Below, piece by piece: positions 25,344 to 32,767 of a stretch of 64,000 bases of DNA. The translations under genes and the position numbers were made by a program. Each line of letters starts with the position of its first letter. The stretch's first letter is position 1. The stretch comes from Chloroflexota bacterium (GTDB taxonomy: Bacteria > Chloroflexota > Limnocylindria > Limnocylindrales > CSP1-4): positions 90,134-154,133 of the forward strand of contig JAHBUZ010000009.1 in NCBI GenBank assembly GCA_019637815.1. The letters are read 5' to 3'. The notes beneath the pieces are model-generated. The model ran no database searches. It worked only from the letters and a program-made list of their open reading frames with translations, and was not told the origin of the DNA.

Positions 25344-26341
25344 TGCGTGCCGCCCGTCTCCATGGCCCGCGTGACCTGCAGGTCGGTGCCGAGCCGGAGC
25401 CGGTGCCGGGCCCCGGCGAGTCGCTCGTGCGGGTGGACGCGGTGGGCATCTGTGGCTCCGATCTCCACTGGTTCCTGGAGGGCGGCATCGGGACGGCGCG
25501 CATCGAGCGGCCCATCGTGCCCGGCCACGAGATGGGCGGCACCATCGTCGCGGGGCCGCGAGCCGGCCAGCGGGTCGCCATCGAGCCGGCCGTGCCCTGC
25601 GGCACATGTCGATGGTGTCTCGCCGCGCAGGTCAACCTGTGTCCCACGGTGGGCTTCGCCGGCCAGGACGATCGTGACGGCGGTCTCCGCGAGCTGATGA
25701 CCTGGCCGGACAACCTGCTGATCACGGTGCCGGACGTCATCGAGGACGTCGAGGTGCCGCTGCTGGAGCCGCTGCTCGTGAGTCTGTACGCGGACCAGCT
25801 GGCACCCGCTCGACGCGGTGACCATGTCGCGGTGGTGGGCTGCGGACCCATCGGCCTGCTCCAGGTCCAGGTCGCGGCGATGGCGGAGCCGGCCTCGCTG
25901 CTCGCGGTCGAGCCGCTGGCGCACCGACGGACGGCGGCGCTCTCGGTGGGCGCCACCGCGGCGATCGATGCGCTCGGCCCGGGCGAGGGCGAGCCGATCC
26001 ACGACCTGGTCATCGATGCATCCGGGTCGCCCGGCGCCGTGGCTGCGGCCGTGGAGCTGGCACGACCGGGCGGCACCGTGGTCCTCGCGGGCATCCCCGA
26101 TGACGACACCACCACGTTCCGGGCGTCCACCGCGCGCCGCAAGGGCCTCACGTTCGTGCTGGTTCGGCGCTCCGTGCCCGCCCACGAACGGGCGATCCGC
26201 CTCGTCGAGACGGGACACGTCCGACTGGCACCGCTGATCAGCCATCGGCTGCCGCTGGAGGAGGCGCCGGCCGCGTTCGAGCTCGCGGCACGCCGCGACG
26301 GCCTCAAGGTCGTGGTCGAGCCCGGACGGTCGGTCGCATGA
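25343..26341 (+). CDS. Zinc-dependent medium-chain dehydrogenase (threonine/sorbitol dehydrogenase-like)
   Basis: Protein of 332 residues. Catalytic zinc ligands are C37 (GICGSD) and H61-E62 (PGHEMGG); the structural zinc site is C86, C89, C92 and C100. The Rossmann motif VGCGPIGLLQVQ follows. This is the pattern of polyol, L-threonine or alcohol dehydrogenases, which oxidise a secondary alcohol with NAD(P). Its stop overlaps the start of the RNase gene (ATGA), an odd operon partner. The substrate cannot be predicted. Confidence 0.88.
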   Translation: MRAARLHGPRDLQVGAEPEPVPGPGESLVRVDAVGICGSDLHWFLEGGIGTARIERPIVPGHEMGGTIVAGPRAGQRVAIEPAVPCGTCRWCLAAQVNLCPTVGFAGQDDRDGGLRELMTWPDNLLITVPDVIEDVEVPLLEPLLVSLYADQLAPARRGDHVAVVGCGPIGLLQVQVAAMAEPASLLAVEPLAHRRTAALSVGATAAIDALGPGEGEPIHDLVIDASGSPGAVAAAVELARPGGTVVLAGIPDDDTTTFRASTARRKGLTFVLVRRSVPAHERAIRLVETGHVRLAPLISHRLPLEEAPAAFELAARRDGLKVVVEPGRSVA

Positions 26342-26916
26342 GCGTGGTCGTGCGCGGTCGATCGATGCGCGGGGGGACAGGCTCGCTCATGCGGTTGCTG
26401 GTCGTGCTGGGCGTCGTGCTCGCGCTGGTGGTCGGCTGCTCCAGCACGGGTGGTCGCTCGACCGATCCTGCCGGCGGGTCGACCGCTACGGCGACCACTG
26501 CCGTCGGACCCACGCCGACCGCGGCACGGGCCACGCCGAGCCCCACGCCGAGGGTGACTCCCACACCACGGGCGACACCGACACCGGCGCCGACCATCAC
26601 GCGGGTCACCGCGCCCCCGGGCTTGGTGGGTGGCCGGACCGTTCCCGTCGCGGACCTGCCGCTGGAGGCCATCGAGACCCTGCTGCTCATCGAGGTCGGT
26701 GGGCCGTTCCCGTATCGCCAGGACGGCTCGACCTTCCAGAATCGCGAAGAGCAGCTGCCGGGACGACCACGCGGGTACTACGCGGAGTACACCGTGGAGA
26801 CACCCGGCTCGTTCGACCGCGGTGCGCGACGCATCGTGACCGGCGATGGCGGGGAGCGCTACTACACGGACGACCACTACGAGTCGTTCCGGTTCATCGT
26901 GGGTGAGGTCCGCTGA
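26338..26916 (+). CDS. Lipoprotein ribonuclease of the RNase Sa (N1/T1) family
   Basis: Protein of 192 residues. A lipoprotein signal (LLVVLGVVLALVVGC, lipidated Cys34) is followed by a Thr/Pro-rich linker (40-90) and an RNase Sa-like domain (about 98-192). The domain has GPFPYRQDGSTFQNRE, YYAEYTVETPG, RGARRIVTGDGG and DDHYESFRFI. Known catalytic residues of RNase Sa align: E150 (Glu54), R161 and R165 (Arg65, Arg69) and H180 (His85); the disulfide cysteines of RNase Sa are absent. It should cut RNA after guanine outside the membrane. ATG 26338 overlaps the dehydrogenase stop; ATG 26389 gives a shorter signal. The next gene encodes a barstar-like inhibitor. Confidence 0.9.
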   Translation: MSVVVRGRSMRGGTGSLMRLLVVLGVVLALVVGCSSTGGRSTDPAGGSTATATTAVGPTPTAARATPSPTPRVTPTPRATPTPAPTITRVTAPPGLVGGRTVPVADLPLEAIETLLLIEVGGPFPYRQDGSTFQNREEQLPGRPRGYYAEYTVETPGSFDRGARRIVTGDGGERYYTDDHYESFRFIVGEVR

Positions 26917-26918
26917 CC

Positions 26919-27320
26919 ATGCGGATGCGCCTGGATCCCGGGGTCGCGCGGTTGCGGTCGCGGTCATCCACGGCGGATGTCGTGGCACGGCTGCGCGGGG
27001 ACGGCTGGTCCGTGCGGGTCGTGGATGTGACGGGCGTGGGCTCGAAGGTCGCGCTGCTCGATGCGTTCCGGGCGCCGCTGGCGTTCCCGGGATGGGTCGG
27101 CCGGGGATGGGACGCGCTCGACGATGCGCTGCGGGATCTGTCGTGGTGGCCGGCCGGGGAGCGCGGGCGGGCGCTCATCGTGGCGGGCGCGAGCCGGATC
27201 GACGACGGGCTCGAGGGGGAGTGGCGGACGCTGTGCGAGGTGCTCGTGACGGCGGCCGAGTGGTGGCAGACGACCGGCGAGCCGCTGGGGGTGCTGGTGC
27301 GCGGTCGCGCGCTGGGATAG
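26919..27320 (+). CDS. Barstar-family ribonuclease inhibitor
   Basis: Protein of 133 residues without signal peptide. The core GSKVALLDAFRAPLAFPGW, VGRGWDALDDALRDLSWW and ALIVAGASRI follows the barstar layout: a short helix, then the GxNWDAL-like motif (here GRGWDALDD) and strand 2, and the end EPLGVLVRG matches the last strand. Barstar proteins bind and block guanyl-specific RNases in the cytoplasm. It begins two bases after the RNase stop, the expected toxin-immunity arrangement. The acidic D residues of the binding helix are present (DDALRD). Confidence 0.83.
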   Translation: MRMRLDPGVARLRSRSSTADVVARLRGDGWSVRVVDVTGVGSKVALLDAFRAPLAFPGWVGRGWDALDDALRDLSWWPAGERGRALIVAGASRIDDGLEGEWRTLCEVLVTAAEWWQTTGEPLGVLVRGRALG

Positions 27321-27563
27321 GGCGCCCTGGTGGCTGGTCGCCGCCGAGTGGCCGCTCTCCGGCGAGTGTCGCCACGATCTTCGGCCACGCCGAAGGTCCT
27401 GTGGCCCACACCGAAGATCCTGCAAGCCCTGCCGAAGATCGCGATCCGCGGCCGCCGGGTGGCTGGCCGCCGCCGAGTGGCTGGCGATGGCGCCGAGTGC
27501 CTGGTCTCCGCCGGGTGTGGCGGCCCTCCGCCGAGTGGCGGCTCCGTGGCGGATGGCTGGCCG
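27321..27563. repeat. Non-coding repeat-rich segment after the barstar gene
   Basis: No credible gene. It contains three roughly 21-bp-spaced copies of CCGAAG[AG]TC (about 27390, 27411, 27432) and several GCCGCCGAGTGGC-like words. A perfect 7-bp stem with a three-base loop, CTTCGGC-CAC-GCCGAAG at 27379-27395, may terminate the RNase-barstar message, though it lacks a T-run. Confidence 0.55.
27379..27395 (+). terminator. Hairpin downstream of the RNase-barstar genes
   Basis: CTTCGGC and GCCGAAG form a perfect 7-bp stem around CAC, 59 bp after the barstar stop. It contains the stable C(UUCG)G-like word in the stem rather than the loop. No T-tract; factor-dependent termination or RNA stabilisation is as likely. 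Confidence 0.4.
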
Positions 27564-27854
27564 CTACGCGTTGCCCATGATGGACCCGACCGCGAGCAGC
27601 CCCACGGCGGTGATGATGATGCCGGCGATGGTCATGATCATCGGCTCGGCGAGGTCGCGCGGGCCCGTGGCCTCCGCCGAGGGAGTAGGGGATGAGCCCG
27701 CCTCGTTCGTTTCTCCCCTGGCCGACGGGGTCGCTGGCAGACGCGGTGTGGAATCGCTCACGAAGCCGAAGAGGCCCCGCAGCGTGATCGCCACACCGAG
27801 CACGATCGCCGTCGACGTCAACAGGAACAGGAACGGGGGCAGGTCCGAGCTCAT
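27564..27854 (-). CDS. Small two-helix membrane protein of unknown function
   Basis: Protein of 96 residues with a hydrophobic segment at each end (FLFLLTSTAIVLGVAITLRG and IMTIAGIIITAVGLLAVGSI) joined by a polar Ser/Pro/Thr-rich loop. No family recognised. The composition is more protein-like than any other frame here, and the start ATG at 27854 is followed by coding-type third-position GC. It stands alone between non-coding stretches. Confidence 0.6.
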   Translation of the reverse strand: MSSDLPPFLFLLTSTAIVLGVAITLRGLFGFVSDSTPRLPATPSARGETNEAGSSPTPSAEATGPRDLAEPMIMTIAGIIITAVGLLAVGSIMGNA

Positions 27855-28416
27855 CTCACGCCGATGCTAGGCGGGCGTGCCCGCGCGGACACCTGACCCG
27901 ATGGTACGGGGGAGTCCGCCTCGGTCCGGTGGGGTCGGTCGGGCGTGTGATCGTGTCGCGTCGAGTGGGTGATGGTCGTCCACCGGACCCCGCGCCGCAT
28001 CGCTTGGTGGGCTGGTCGGCCCGCTGGTGGGCTGCCGGGCCGTGCGCCGCATCGCTGGTGGGTGGCGGCCCGCGCCTCTCACATCCTGGGCGTACGGACG
28101 AAGCATCCGGGTCCGGGGCCTCGGTCGGCCCACGGATCGGGCTCGATCCGACCCGTCTGGCCACCATCCCGCACGAGATCGCGCAGATCGTAGGCACGAT
28201 GACGAAGCAAGCGGCCCTATCGGCTTCCGTGGGCACCGGCTCGAGGGCATGCTTCGTCGGTACGCCCACATCCTGCGCGACGCGGACCCCCAGCCTGACC
28301 GCCGGGTCGGATCCGGACCGCGTGCCCGCCCTTCCGAGCGGGCCGGTGCTATCCTTCCGGCCGGCGCCTGCGATGGGCGTCGCGTCGATCGCGGTTGCGG
28401 CCCGGTCGGCCTCCGG
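27855..28416. repeat. Gene-free stretch with a 19-bp near-perfect inverted repeat
   Basis: I see no gene in these 560 bp. GGGCGTACGGACGAAGCAT (28088-28106) is repeated inverted at 28249-28267 (18 of 19 bases), 142 bp apart. GCGCCGCATCGCT[T]GGTGGG is present twice as a direct repeat (about 27991 and 28047). The inverted pair could be ends of a small non-autonomous mobile element sitting just before tRNA-Asn. Confidence 0.55.
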
Positions 28417-28491
28417 TCCGGCGTAGCTCAGTGGTAGAGCGGGCGGCTGTTAACCGCTTGGTCGTAGGTTCGAGTCCTACCGCCGGAGCCA
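28417..28491 (+). tRNA. tRNA-Asn (anticodon GTT), CCA encoded
   Basis: Full cloverleaf: acceptor TCCGGCG/CGCCGGA, D arm GCTC-AGTGGTA-GAGC, anticodon arm GGCGG/CCGCT with loop CTGTTAA (anticodon GTT at 28449-28451), T arm with GGTTCGAGTCC. The discriminator is G28488 and CCA is encoded (28489-28491). An accessory island begins right after it, but I did not find a second copy of the tRNA 3' end that would mark an integration boundary. Confidence 0.97.
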
Positions 28492-28532
28492 TTTCCTCCC
28501 AACGGCCGAACCCGGCGTATGTTGTGGAAGTC

Positions 28533-28610
28533 CCCATGAGTTGTCGCAAACGACATCTCATGGGTATCCACGGCATGTGTCGGTGATGTCGCGTGAGCGC
28601 AAAACGCGAC
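28533..28610. repeat. Two strong hairpins after tRNA-Asn
   Basis: CCCATGAGTTGTCG (28533-28546) pairs with CGACATCTCATGGG (28551-28564), 13 of 14 bases, loop CAAA. A second stem pairs GTCGCGT (28588-28594) with ACGCGAC (28604-28610). Both are followed by CA[TC]C[TC]CATGGGT-like words, so they look like two copies of one structured unit. Candidate tRNA processing/termination signals or a recombination site; the strand of action is unknown. Confidence 0.55.
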
Positions 28611-28783
28611 ACCCCATGGGTCTCGCGCGCACGCGGTCCTCTTAGGGACATTTAGGAGCAGGCTCCCCGCGTTCTGTGCCGGTGCGCCGCGGCTGGGTAG
28701 GCCTGCGATGGTCAGGAAGTGCCCTCCGACGGGTCGGTGGCTCCGGTGGCGGAGTCTCGTTCCCGCGCCGGTAGCATTGACCG

Positions 28784-30598
28784 GTGGACGTGTCGACACC
28801 AGCAGCCGATCCCCGCGGAGCATCGTCCGCGACGATTGACGACGTGGCGCTCGCGATGCACGCGGCACCGGGCGTCTATGCACTGCTGATCGGCTCGGGT
28901 GTCTCACGCGCGGCGTCGGTCCCGACCGGCTGGGAGGTCACCCAAGCCCTCATCCGGCGGATCGCGGTCGCTGCCGGTGTCGAGGAGCCTGCTGACCCCG
29001 TAGCGTGGTATCTGGAGCGCTTCTCGGACGAGCCACGCTATCCGGACGTCGTCGCCAAGGTCGCTCCCGCGCAGGCGGAGCGACAGCTCATGCTCCGAGG
29101 ATTCTTCGAGCCACCTCAGGATGAGGACGGGGATCCCGATGCCGGTCGACCCACCAAGGCGCATCGAGCCATCGCCCGCCTCGTGTCCAGCGGGCATGTC
29201 CGGGTGATCGTGACGACCAACTTCGACCGCCTGCTCGAGGGCGCGCTCGCGGATGCCGGTATCCAGCCCGCGGTCATCGCCTCCGCTGATGGCGCTTCGG
29301 GAGCCGTGCCGCTCGTCCACAGCCGGTGCACCGTCATCAAGGTCCATGGCGACTACCTCGACACCCGCATCCGGAACACCGACGAGGAGCTCGCGCGATA
29401 CGAGCCGGCCATGGACCGGCTGCTCGCCCAGGTGTTCGACGAGTACGGGCTCATCGTCAGCGGCTGGTCGGGCGACTTCGACCTCGCGCTCCGGGATGCG
29501 ATCGTCCATGCTCCCGGCAGGCGCTACACGACCTGGTGGGTGACGCGCTCGGGACGTCTCGGGCAGGGCGCCACGGATCTCCTGGCAGCTCGTGCGGGTC
29601 GCGTCGTCATCGGCGGGGACGCGGACCGCTTCTTCGACGAGCTGACGGAGCGAGTGGAGGCACTAGCGAGCGCACGGACGGTGGACGACCTCAGTGTGGA
29701 CATCGTGCGCGCACGGGCGAAGCGGTATGTGGCGGACCCGATCCAGCGGGTGCGCTACGCGGACCTACTGCGGGACACGACCGCGCGCGTCACCGAGCGG
29801 CGTCTGGCCGTCGTGGGCGGGATCGACGTGCCCCTCACGACGACCGACGGCATCGCAGCGATCGATGGGCTGGAGGCCTTGACCTGGCCCGTCGTCACAG
29901 CACTGACGGTGGGAGTCCGGTGGGGTGGGTCGGAGCACATCGATGAGGTCGAGCGGGCGATCCGGTCCCTGGCGCACGTCGAGCAGCGGATCGGGCACCT
30001 CGTCAATCTCGACCTCCTCTGGTATCCAGCGCTCCTAGCGTGGTATGCGGTCGGGGTCACTGCGGTCGTCGCCGATCGACCCGAGGCGGCTGCGCGGATC
30101 CTCGCAGCACGGTCCGGGATATCGAGCGCCCAGGGGTGGCTGGCGGAAGCGCTCGTGCTGGAGCATCCGGTGCCGGACCACCTGGCCGAGGCCATCCGGG
30201 ATCGCGATACGGGAAGCCCGAGACAGATGCGGCAGACCCCCACGAGCGACCATCTGCATCAGGTGCTGGCCGACCTCTTGGCCGAGCACAGCACTGGACA
30301 CGATGACTACTCCTGGGCGTTCTCGCGTTGGGAGTTCGTGGCAGGCCTGCACGTGTTCGCGGCGTCGGATCTTGCACGCCGTGGCTCAGGGGCGAAAGCG
30401 TGGACACTGGTCGGACGCCACCGCTCGAAGGACTGGGGCCGCGTGACATCGTGGTGGCAGGGAGAGCTCGAGAGCGACGAACGAGCCGCCAGATGGATAC
30501 ACCCGGCAGCACCGATCCACGACGTGCCTGGGCTTCGCACCGTCACCGACCAGGTGAACGAGGTCCTGCGGGGTCCGGACTTCGCTGGCTGGCCGTGA
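28784..30598 (+). CDS. SIR2-domain protein, probable NAD-consuming defence effector
   Basis: Protein of 604 residues. The N-terminal SIR2-like domain has the NAD loop LLIGSGVSRAASVPTG (G37-S41), TTNFDRLLE (N146, D148), and KVHGDY with the catalytic-type H188, then IVSGWSGDFDLALRDAI. Residues about 300-604 are helical and unrecognised. Standalone SIR2 proteins with a long C-terminal sensor are typical of anti-phage systems that deplete NAD (DSR/Thoeris-like), but this C-terminus is not one I know. It stands first after tRNA-Asn in an island of nucleases. Start GTG 28784; a TAGCAT -10-like word six bases upstream suggests a leaderless message. Confidence 0.82.
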   Translation: MDVSTPAADPRGASSATIDDVALAMHAAPGVYALLIGSGVSRAASVPTGWEVTQALIRRIAVAAGVEEPADPVAWYLERFSDEPRYPDVVAKVAPAQAERQLMLRGFFEPPQDEDGDPDAGRPTKAHRAIARLVSSGHVRVIVTTNFDRLLEGALADAGIQPAVIASADGASGAVPLVHSRCTVIKVHGDYLDTRIRNTDEELARYEPAMDRLLAQVFDEYGLIVSGWSGDFDLALRDAIVHAPGRRYTTWWVTRSGRLGQGATDLLAARAGRVVIGGDADRFFDELTERVEALASARTVDDLSVDIVRARAKRYVADPIQRVRYADLLRDTTARVTERRLAVVGGIDVPLTTTDGIAAIDGLEALTWPVVTALTVGVRWGGSEHIDEVERAIRSLAHVEQRIGHLVNLDLLWYPALLAWYAVGVTAVVADRPEAAARILAARSGISSAQGWLAEALVLEHPVPDHLAEAIRDRDTGSPRQMRQTPTSDHLHQVLADLLAEHSTGHDDYSWAFSRWEFVAGLHVFAASDLARRGSGAKAWTLVGRHRSKDWGRVTSWWQGELESDERAARWIHPAAPIHDVPGLRTVTDQVNEVLRGPDFAGWP

Positions 30599-30601
30599 CC
30601 C

Positions 30602-31057
30602 TCAGGGCTCCGGAGGCTCGACGAACGGGAGCGATGCGAAGTCGGCCTTGTCCTGAAGGCTGATGTCGCGGGTCACGATGGTGACAGCGCGCCGAGGGTG
30701 CGAGCGCACGATCCCGAAGTGGTGCGAGAGCCGGTCGTCCCGGTTGGACGGGTCGAGCCAGGGCAACGACTCGGCCATGACCGGCTCGCCGGCCACGGAC
30801 CTGATCGTGCTCACGTTCGCACGCAGCGTGACGCCATCCATCAACGGCCCTCGCGCTCGGTAGTCCTCGATCCGCCGGATGACCCCCTCCGCCTTCTCGC
30901 GCACGACGAGGTTGCGGTGGTTGCTCCTCAGCTCGTCGAGCTCGACCAGGACGGTCGGCGTGAGGATGAGCTCGAACCGCGACGAGACCTCGAACGACCA
31001 CCGGTCGAGGTCGATGTTGTGGAGCAGGGCATTCGTGTCTGGCGCCGGACCTACCGT
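30602..31057 (-). CDS. PIN-domain protein (putative RNase), N-terminus unresolved
   Basis: The frame contains a PIN domain: DTNALLHNIDLDRW (first Asp), LTPTVLVELDELRSNHRN, VREKAEGVIRRIEDY, DPSNRDDRLSHHFG and VTIVTRDISLQDKA (last acidic residues). The arrangement resembles PIN proteins of the DUF4935 kind, which are metal-dependent RNases. The start is unclear: no ATG, GTG or TTG lies in frame just upstream of the DTN motif, and the hydrophobic first strand is missing (STVGPAP instead). The next GTG at 30904 would lose the active site. Either an unusual start is used or the N-terminus has been damaged. It overlaps the end of the Ymh-family gene. Confidence 0.6.
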   Translation of the reverse strand, partial: TVGPAPDTNALLHNIDLDRWSFEVSSRFELILTPTVLVELDELRSNHRNLVVREKAEGVIRRIEDYRARGPLMDGVTLRANVSTIRSVAGEPVMAESLPWLDPSNRDDRLSHHFGIVRSHPRRAVTIVTRDISLQDKADFASLPFVEPPEP

Positions 31058-31863
31058 TGAGCACGGGCCGTTGGTGTCGCCACGTCGAGCCGCCGATGCA
31101 CCCAGGAGAGCATCGTCAGGAGGTCGTAGGCATCCTGCTCGGTGACCGTCGCGTGGATGCGAGGCACGTGGGCCGGGTTGTTCCGGAACACCTTGAACAG
31201 GCCGCGGATGACCGACGCGAGGCCTTCGTGCTCGTTCCTGTCGGTCTCGTCCCGCAGGTCGTTGACGTGGAGATACGGCCCCTCACCGCCCAGGTTGAAC
31301 GCCGTGTTCGCCAGCATGACGCCGTCCTCGGTCAGTCTCGTGATCTGGCGGAGCCTGTCAGCCACGGACTTGGTCGCCTCGAACACGGCGTGGAAGTAGT
31401 CCTTGGCGACCAGCTCCTCGGTGCAGAACCGCAGGACCTCCGAGTGCACCTGCCGATGCTCGAGCTCCGCGCGAAGCCGGTCGGCGCGGCGACGTGCCTC
31501 GGCCGGGGTCGTCGCCTTGGGCACCTGGAACATCCTGCCGTCGGTCCCGGCCTTCCACCCGACCAACGCCAGTGGACCGTTCAGGGTCGCCACGTAGGAC
31601 TCACCCGCTGCCACATCGTCCATGAAGTTCGCTGGCGCGATGGTCACCTCCAGGAACCGCACGATGCCGTTCGCCGAGCGGGTGCGCTCCTGGAGCGCGA
31701 CGAGGACATCGTGCACCCGGACCCACTTGGTGTCCTTCGAGGACTCATCGATACCGACGGCTGCGAAGAAGTGTGTCAGCTTCCACCCGCTGAATCCGGC
31801 ACCCACGACCTTGGCGATCGCCTCGATCTCTGCCTGTGTGAATGGCGGAAGGACGGTTGCCAT
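31051..31863 (-). CDS. Ymh/TIGR02391-family (Abi-like) protein
   Basis: Protein of 270 residues. The C-terminal half carries the TIGR02391/Ymh signature: KDYFHAVFEATKSVADRLR, ITRLTEDGVMLANTAFN, VIRGLFKVFRNNPAHVPR and YDLLTMLSWVHRRLD, an alpha-helical HEPN-like unit found in abortive-infection genes. The RNPxxH-like motif of HEPN RNases appears as RNNPAH. The N-terminal half (about 1-130) is specific and unrecognised. It probably forms a unit with the PIN gene that overlaps its stop. Activity is not proven. Confidence 0.72.
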   Translation of the reverse strand: MATVLPPFTQAEIEAIAKVVGAGFSGWKLTHFFAAVGIDESSKDTKWVRVHDVLVALQERTRSANGIVRFLEVTIAPANFMDDVAAGESYVATLNGPLALVGWKAGTDGRMFQVPKATTPAEARRRADRLRAELEHRQVHSEVLRFCTEELVAKDYFHAVFEATKSVADRLRQITRLTEDGVMLANTAFNLGGEGPYLHVNDLRDETDRNEHEGLASVIRGLFKVFRNNPAHVPRIHATVTEQDAYDLLTMLSWVHRRLDVATPTARAQR

Positions 31864-31900
31864 CGCGTCTCCCTACGTCTGCGCTGGACGCCGACCCGCC

Positions 31901-32569
31901 CTATCGAGCACAAGGGGCCACCGCCAGGACGTCCTCGCGTGTGACCCAGATGATGCCGATCACCAGGGTGGAGAGCTGCTGCCCGATCTCGCCGACGAGG
32001 TCGCGGTAGCGGGGATGGTCCGGCAGGGCGATGGCGACCGTGGTGCCCGGTCGGGTCCCGAGTACCCGCATCGACCCCAGGATGGCTGTCGCGAGCCAGT
32101 GGTGGGCCTGGATGGTCGGGTTCGTGCGCTTGACCTCGCCGGCGCGACGCGGATCGGCATAGGTCGACGGCGGCCACCCCTTGACCTCGACCACGAGTTC
32201 CCGCCCGTCCTTCATCGCCCGGATGTCATCGCCTCGCTGCCGTCGAGCCGTTTCCGCGGTGGACAGGATGGACCAGGCATCCTGCTCGAGTCTCCGGACC
32301 ACCGCAGCCTGCACGTTGCCCTCCCAGTCCCAGGCCGTCGTGTGAGGTGTGCGGGCCTGTGCTGCTGCGGCGCCTGGCGAGCGAGAGATCGGCGGTACGC
32401 CCGCCACGAGAGGCCGGAAGTGCTCGAGTGCCGCCGCGACCTGCTGATCGTCGAGCACCCATGACCCGCCCTTGCCCGGCGTGATTCCTGGATAGGCGCC
32501 GCGCAGCCACCGCCGAACGACCGCCGGCCCGATGCCGAGCTCGTTCGCCAGGTCACTTGGTGTGGTCAT
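31901..32569 (-). CDS. HTH plus PD-(D/E)xK nuclease-fold protein
   Basis: Protein of 222 residues. An N-terminal helix-turn-helix (TPSDLANELGIGPAVVRRWL) precedes a nuclease-like core: RRLEQDAWSILSTAETARRQ, RGDDIRAMKDGRELVVEVKG (the D...ExK site) and later THEDVLAV-like ITWVTREDVLAVAP. This resembles Mrr/archaeal-Holliday-junction-resolvase-fold endonucleases without a known modification partner. ATG 32569 has GAGG eight bases upstream; an in-frame ATG at 32587 is the alternative. Target unknown; it lies in a cluster of nuclease and toxin-like genes. Confidence 0.72.
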   Translation of the reverse strand: MTTPSDLANELGIGPAVVRRWLRGAYPGITPGKGGSWVLDDQQVAAALEHFRPLVAGVPPISRSPGAAAAQARTPHTTAWDWEGNVQAAVVRRLEQDAWSILSTAETARRQRGDDIRAMKDGRELVVEVKGWPPSTYADPRRAGEVKRTNPTIQAHHWLATAILGSMRVLGTRPGTTVAIALPDHPRYRDLVGEIGQQLSTLVIGIIWVTREDVLAVAPCAR

Positions 32570-32767
32570 CGGTGATACCTCGGCCATCGCAGACGTCCGG
32601 CGATCCTCGCTGGGACGAGCCGTTGCCGATGGGCGTCCATCGTAGTGCTGGGCGAGCCAGGCGCGTGAGTGGCCTCGTTCTGACGATCGATGTCTCCCGA
32701 CGGCTTCGGCCCGATCGTCCACATCGAGACCGGGCATTAGACGTAAGGTCGCGACTATCCTGCCGGC

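Noticed and set aside
27564..27854. Treating the small two-helix protein as a type I toxin
   Set aside because: Too long, with a polar central loop, and no antisense RNA signals or tandem repeat typical of such toxins.
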